This document shows, piece after piece, positions 62,127-64,000 of a stretch of DNA of 64,000 nucleotides. The DNA comes from Sphingomonas sp. BK580 (GTDB lineage: Bacteria > Pseudomonadota > Alphaproteobacteria > Sphingomonadales > Sphingomonadaceae), in assembly GCF_014194975.1 (NCBI RefSeq), contig NZ_JACIAY010000005.1, positions 1-64,000 on the forward strand, read 5' to 3'. The stretch's first letter is position 1. The number at the start of each line of letters is the position of its first letter. The notes beneath the pieces are model-generated. The model did no database searches and had not been told where the DNA came from. It worked only from the letters and a program-made list of their open reading frames with translations. The position numbers and the translations under genes are program-made.

Positions 62127-62363
62127 ATGTCAGGGTTCCGGATCGCGATCACTGATGCAGAGGGTACCAGTGTTGGGCGAGAGCGTCACGCCAGCTATTT
62201 AGCCGCGCGAAAGTCAGCCGTGCGTTCTGCCGTAGCAATTCTACTGGATAAAAGCCCTACTCCTTCCCCACTCATTGCGAGCTGCGAGATCCACAATGAA
62301 AGGTCCGGTGTCGTTCGTCGTTTCGTAGTAGAGTTGGTGATCGGATCCGATATCGTTATCTGA
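62127..62363 (+). CDS. small hypothetical protein (DUF6894-like)
   Basis: 78 residues: FRIAITDAEGTSVGRERHASYLA followed by a helix (ARKSAVRSAVAIL) and strands (PLIASCEIHNERSGVVRRFVVELVI). The alternation of short strands and one helix with D-x-E-G at the beginning resembles DUF6894 small proteins of rhizobia and sphingomonads. ATG 62127 has a close GGGGAG; a strong AAGGAGG 25 bases further upstream precedes an ATG (62109) in another frame that ends after 14 codons, so a frameshift or a coupled leader peptide is possible. Confidence 0.5.
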   Translation: MSGFRIAITDAEGTSVGRERHASYLAARKSAVRSAVAILLDKSPTPSPLIASCEIHNERSGVVRRFVVELVIGSDIVI

Positions 62364-62778
62364 CGGGGCGAGCAACATTGGCGTAGGGGCATGCCGCGGG
62401 GACGTCTGCTAACCGTACGAAAGCTGCCCTTTCACCTCCCTCCCAATCAAGGCCGCTAACCGAGCCAGCCGAGCTGCCAAAAGCTGGCCGATCGTTCAGC
62501 GCGACTCCCCAATGGTCCATTTCAGATTGGAGACTCAGGAACGAGCGATCGAGAACAGCTTGGGAAGTAGAGTTGGCGACGGTCCTCAGCACGCTGGAAG
62601 GGCACCGTTCCTGGTACGGGTCCTCAGGCCAATAGGCGCAGGAGGTCGAAGCGCGATTATCAATCCTCATCCTGCTAGCGCCACGTTAGCCCACGGTTGA
62701 GGGGCAACGACATCATACCGCAAGAAGCGCGCTTGCGGGCGCCTGTTAGCGAGTTACGGGGTCTAAGGAGCAAGAGGC
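62364..62778. other. 415 bases without a firm gene
   Basis: The minus strand has a 104-residue open frame (62356-62670) of mixed composition without a recognised domain; I do not call it. Nothing else seen; the promoter of the acetyltransferase at 62779 is here. Confidence 0.35.
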
Positions 62779-63309
62779 ATGGTCTTCATGGATGCCGTTG
62801 CGGGTGATGCCGCTGAGATCGCGTCGGTTGTCAACGCGGCATACCGGGCCGAAGGCGCGGCCGAGGGATGGACCAACGAGCGTGGTTTGCTCGATGGGGC
62901 GCGCATAAGCGAGGAAGGTGTTCGCACGCTCCTCGAACGGGGACGCATCCTTCTGGTGCGCAGCCCAGCAGATGGTCCGATCGCAGGCTGCATCCATATC
63001 GCAATCGATGATGATGGCGCGTGGCATACATCGATGCTCGCCGTGGATCCAAACGAGCAAACCGCGGGCATCGGCAAGACGATCAAGCAGGAGGTCGAGC
63101 GCCAGGCAAGGGCGGCTGACGCGCCGAGGATGCGAATGGCGGTTATCCGGCAGCGCGAGGCATTGATCGCATGGCATCGCCGGCGCGGCTACGTGCCGAC
63201 GGGCGAAACGCTGGCATTCCCCTATGACGATCCTTCGGTCGGTCGTCCGCTGCGACCTGACCTGGAACTCGTCGTTATGGAAAAGCTGCTGCTGACCTCA
63301 GCTAGCTGA
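62779..63309 (+). CDS. GNAT-family N-acetyltransferase
   Basis: 176 residues. The GNAT fold is visible: AAEIASVVNAAYRAEGAAEGW at the start, IAGCIHIAIDDDGAWHTSMLAV for the central sheet, the acetyl-CoA loop NEQTAGIGKTIKQEVERQA (Q/R-x2-G-x-G/A pattern, here AGIGK) and MRMAVIRQREALIAWHRRRGY for the last helix and strand. It transfers an acetyl group to an unknown amine. Start ATG has AAGGAGCAAGAGGC upstream. Confidence 0.88.
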   Translation: MVFMDAVAGDAAEIASVVNAAYRAEGAAEGWTNERGLLDGARISEEGVRTLLERGRILLVRSPADGPIAGCIHIAIDDDGAWHTSMLAVDPNEQTAGIGKTIKQEVERQARAADAPRMRMAVIRQREALIAWHRRRGYVPTGETLAFPYDDPSVGRPLRPDLELVVMEKLLLTSAS

Positions 63310-64000
63310 GCGTCGCCCACATCCAGGCACCCGCCGCTTGTCGAAACAGCCGCGCTCTCCGTATTCGGACATCTCGACATACCGCCGTCTCCGAAAAAGG
63401 CGTAGCGCGAACATAGTCCGCAATCGCCATTCATCTTCCCGAACGCGGCTGGTCCGCAAACATCCAATCAGGTCAGCCGGACAGCTGCCGGGGACGGCGG
63501 AATGCATTCAAGACCGATCGGATTCTCACGGCCGCATCGATCGGCCTTTGATTTCTTATTGATCCAGCCCTCGAGAAAGAGAACGGGCGATTGCACCGCT
63601 TCAATCCCGACGAAGTCATCCTGCCCGCCTCTGCAACCATCCTCGAGAGTCTGCTCGGCTATTGGTTAACCCTCAAAGACTAATCGATACCAGCGTTCTC
63701 TACAATTGAATGGAGTCGACAAAAATACGAACCGTTCGGGTACTCGATGACCCGATCTATCTCTATCGCTACTCCGACGCGGCCCGCCGGGCCGTATACG
63801 TCCTTGATCGTCTCGAACAGACGGCGCGCTGCTCACTGCCTGCCGGACTCGAGTATTGCTCGACACTTCAACGACGCGGCGATCTCGATAGCGAAGCTGT
63901 TGGAGATGCCAAACCGAGTCTCTTCGCTGCTGATCCAGGCCCGCGCTCAGAATGAACGCAAGATCTCTCGCACGAAGAGAAGAATGTTTTCTCAAGGATC
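63310..64000. other. gene-poor window end
   Basis: Several short frames on both strands have mixed or low-complexity composition. A minus-strand piece near 63830-63950 encodes AWISSEETRFGISNSFAIEI and onward to LKCRAILESG, which looks protein-like but lacks a start in the same frame; a plus-strand frame at 63710-63955 (81 codons) is open in the same place. Neither is called. Confidence 0.35.

Noticed and set aside
62356..62670. 104-residue minus-strand frame
   Set aside because: Mixed composition, no domain or ribosome-binding site, overlaps the end of the small gene before it.
1..64000. tRNA, rRNA or CRISPR array
   Set aside because: No tRNA-like cloverleaf, conserved rRNA block or regularly spaced repeat array was recognised by eye; a covariance-model scan would be decisive.

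Overview
The window looks like chromosome or large-replicon DNA from an alphaproteobacterium of the Sphingomonas type. It is GC-rich, has three TonB-dependent receptors with their accessory genes in the first 11 kb, many GTG and TTG starts with 4-base GTGA or ATGA gene overlaps, and small Sphingomonas-style secreted proteins. This assignment rests on gene content only; no rRNA or tRNA gene was seen.

Left part (1-11.4 kb): metal and cofactor uptake. On the minus strand a TonB receptor and a PepSY membrane protein lie behind a cobalamin riboswitch and a 22-base AT-rich palindrome. On the plus strand runs a second uptake operon: DUF2946 protein, receptor, esterase, second receptor, PepSY protein. 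From 11.6 to 18.3 kb come a broken DUF2235/LysM lipase-like gene, secreted and membrane proteins, a trypsin-like protease and a decayed membrane gene.

Central defence locus (18.5-24.5 kb): the most interesting part. A minus-strand operon encodes a protein with two class III nucleotide-cyclase modules, a protein with an E2 (ubiquitin-conjugating)-like motif and SEC-C-like cysteines, a cyclic-nucleotide-binding domain fused to a TIR-like domain, and a CHAT caspase-like protease. Cyclase plus cNMP-TIR is the core of a Pycsar antiphage system; the E2-like and CHAT genes are additions I do not know from described systems. Divergently transcribed is a toxin-antitoxin-chaperone-like trio (small protein, HTH protein, SecB-like protein). 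Two copies of CTTAAC-N6-GTTAAG sit in the shared promoter region.

From 25.8 to 35.5 kb are ordinary accessory functions: a LigB-type dioxygenase, a three-subunit molybdenum aldehyde/xanthine oxidoreductase, Dps, a DJ-1/PfpI protein, a CDF transporter and two tandem paralogous unknowns. From 35.9 to 41.7 kb is a recombinase module of three overlapping tyrosine-recombinase genes and a small coiled-coil gene (Tn554 TnpABC, RIT or Gamma-Mobile-Trio type) preceded by a dense set of short repeats. Next come a DnaQ-like exonuclease, a double-HTH regulator and another phage-type integrase (to 45.8 kb). From 45.9 kb: a VOC protein, an esterase and a divergent LysR regulator; an OLD-family nuclease; a membrane protein plus two peptidoglycan hydrolases; BenE, a hydrolase, a cardiolipin synthase, an MBL-fold hydrolase, a YdeI-like protein, a BLUF photoreceptor and small hypotheticals. 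The final 3 kb are gene-poor.
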